Assembly (NCBI GenBank): GCA_026260175.1
Contig: JAKCWW010000401.1
Span: forward strand, 1-64,000
DNA length: 64,000 nt
DNA from: Reticulitermes lucifugus
Lineage: Eukaryota > Arthropoda > Insecta > Blattodea > Rhinotermitidae
Direction of reading: 5' to 3'
Shown here: one piece after another, positions 62,430-64,000 of the stretch
Layout of the letters: the number at the start of each line of letters is the position of its first letter
Position numbering within the stretch: position 1 is the first letter of the stretch
Notes under the pieces: model-generated
What the model was told of the DNA's origin: nothing
What the model saw: only the letters and a program-made list of their open reading frames with translations
The model's database searches: none
Program-made: the position numbers and the translations under genes

Positions 62430-64000
62430 GACGACGTCACATTCCAGATATCCATAATCTTAAATTTTATTACTGAAATCCAGTACCAAATTTTATCGAA
62501 ATCCAGTAAGAAGTTTCCGTAACGAAACACTCTTACAGACACGACTACTCAATTATAGCATACATCCGCCTTATACAGTTTGTGCAAAGAAAGTATTAAA
62601 AGAATTTATCAACACCTTTTCTCGGAAATCGAAAAAGAATGTTGAACAAAATAAAACGAGAGGTACAATCTCCAAACGCTCTGCATTTTTATAAGCTACA
62701 GAATATTTTTATGCATGATGAAGGAAACAAACTACAATTGAACTCCTCTTTCAGCGCACAAAGAAATGTTTTTATATACACATGCCTTTTCAACCTCTGA
62801 AAGTAATCCAATAGTTCTTTCCGCAGAATACGAAAAATAAACACCGAATGGAGGGTTACTCTGAGTACGTTACATTTTCACTGAACCTGATGTCTGCGTG
62901 ACAGTATTGTTAACCACGCGGAACCATCTATCGGCTTGTCAATACCTTCGAAATCCATCGCTCTTATCGTGTCACAACCAATTCTATACACTTCCATGAA
63001 ACTGATTTACTTAACACTCAGCTGCCGGTATTCAAAGTTCGGAACTCCGAAGATGAGAAGGAGTTGATTCGAGTACAATGCAACTCAGGATGCACACCAG
63101 GCGCTCGTTGCTTACGCCAAGCCTCTATAGTGCACTAGCGCCAATGTCTAGGCTATTGTGTTATCTAATTCATCTCTTACGCATATAATCTTTGGATAAT
63201 TAATTAACAAACCTGACGCTTAATGAACTTCTAAGTAAGCATGTAAAACGTACACATGACGTCTGGACTATAAGTCATATAAAATTCGTTTAAACCGATT
63301 TGACGTGGGTTACATGACAGCACAATGTTTTTAAGCCTTACACTTGAAATTTAATGTTGTTACATTTGTGATTATCTCGAAATCGATGGCTTCATCCAAG
63401 TATTTAGATAAGGCACTAAATATACGAGTACATACTTACCTTAGTGATCACTATCGCTTCCATTCAAATTATTGATCTCTAGCGAAATACCTCAAGAAAT
63501 GTATCTAGAAGGACAAGTGAAATGGACCTTAAAGAAACTGCAGTGAATTAAACATATCACAACAAAGTTTCTAACAGAATCCCACAGCTTATTTCGAATC
63601 TTTTACAAATTCTAAAATTCGTCAAATGATAAAATACAAGCAAAGTTGCACCTATTTCTCACTTACCTTACCTTTCTCACTTATATTTGCCTTAATCATG
63701 TAAAAGACAAGACTCATCTAAACAATATGTGTAAACTAGATTCTTACCTCAAATAAAACACACCGCATCTGGATTACAATGTAAGTGGTGTTTACAAAGA
63801 AACACTGCTTATTCCAAGGTTTTATGAAACCCACAAATATACTCTGTGGGCTAAATGTTGTAATATTTGCACTAATGAGTTTACTCTACAGAGATAGCAC
63901 TGATTCATATACAGTTTTAATGACGCAGATATACATGTCTATACTCTGACACTTATTTGTGTATTTTTAAACAGGAAATAAAGTTAGAATTTCACTTGTT
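62430..64000. other. AT-rich DNA, nothing recognised
   Basis: No gene, RNA or repeat could be supported to the end of the window. Confidence 0.5.

Noticed and set aside
1-64000. CRISPR arrays, rRNA, LTR retrotransposons or other virus-like elements
   Set aside because: No regularly spaced repeats, no rRNA-like blocks, no long direct terminal repeats with a primer site, and no capsid, protease or integrase peptides were seen.

Overview
The window looks like non-coding nuclear DNA from an insect. It is AT-rich and has no bacterial-style operons. No open frame is longer than expected by chance, microsatellites are abundant, and old mobile elements are scattered through it. The peptide remnants in the SINEs and LINE tails are ones I associate with cockroach and termite genomes. 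That makes Blattodea my best guess, from memory of the families and not from a search. No host gene could be supported. The region may be intergenic or lie inside a very large intron.

Layout. 0-2.5 kb: a LINE 3' tail at the left edge and a decayed, 5'-truncated LINE reverse transcriptase (582-2495). 5.7-9 kb: a large foldback palindrome, a related small hairpin, and a 45-bp tandem duplication. 10.4-12.3 kb: a degenerate ~50-bp minisatellite, a tRNA-like SINE head and ATGT/GAT microsatellites. 20.5-25.2 kb: a cluster holding three different tRNA-derived SINEs and two LINE 3' ends facing opposite ways, with a 50-base assembly gap inside one SINE. 28-30 kb: a Tigger/pogo-type MITE, an inverted-repeat element with a hammerhead-like core, and a mariner transposase tail. 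33.9-42.5 kb: another LINE 3' end and several short repeats carrying the motif CTGAAGATGG...CCGAAAC. 44.1-45.2 kb: SINE, LINE and SINE remnants side by side. 52.1-53.7 kb: a complete SINE, a second Tigger-type MITE, and a SINE with a perfect 16-bp target duplication. The rest (roughly 12.3-20.4, 34.5-39.6, 45.2-52.1 and 53.7-64 kb) is plain AT-rich sequence with a few simple repeats.

The elements make a coherent picture. LINEs supply reverse transcriptase, and three tRNA-SINE families were probably mobilised by LINE machinery; two of them end in similar ACCTTT-type tails. Short DNA transposons with TA target sites were moved in trans by pogo-like enzymes. The most unusual signal is a recurrent hammerhead-ribozyme-like motif at about nine sites on both strands, resembling the terminal repeats of Penelope-like elements. 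Two minus-strand stretches with strong splice signals (near 50.02 kb and 58.7 kb) are the best, though weak, candidates for host exons.
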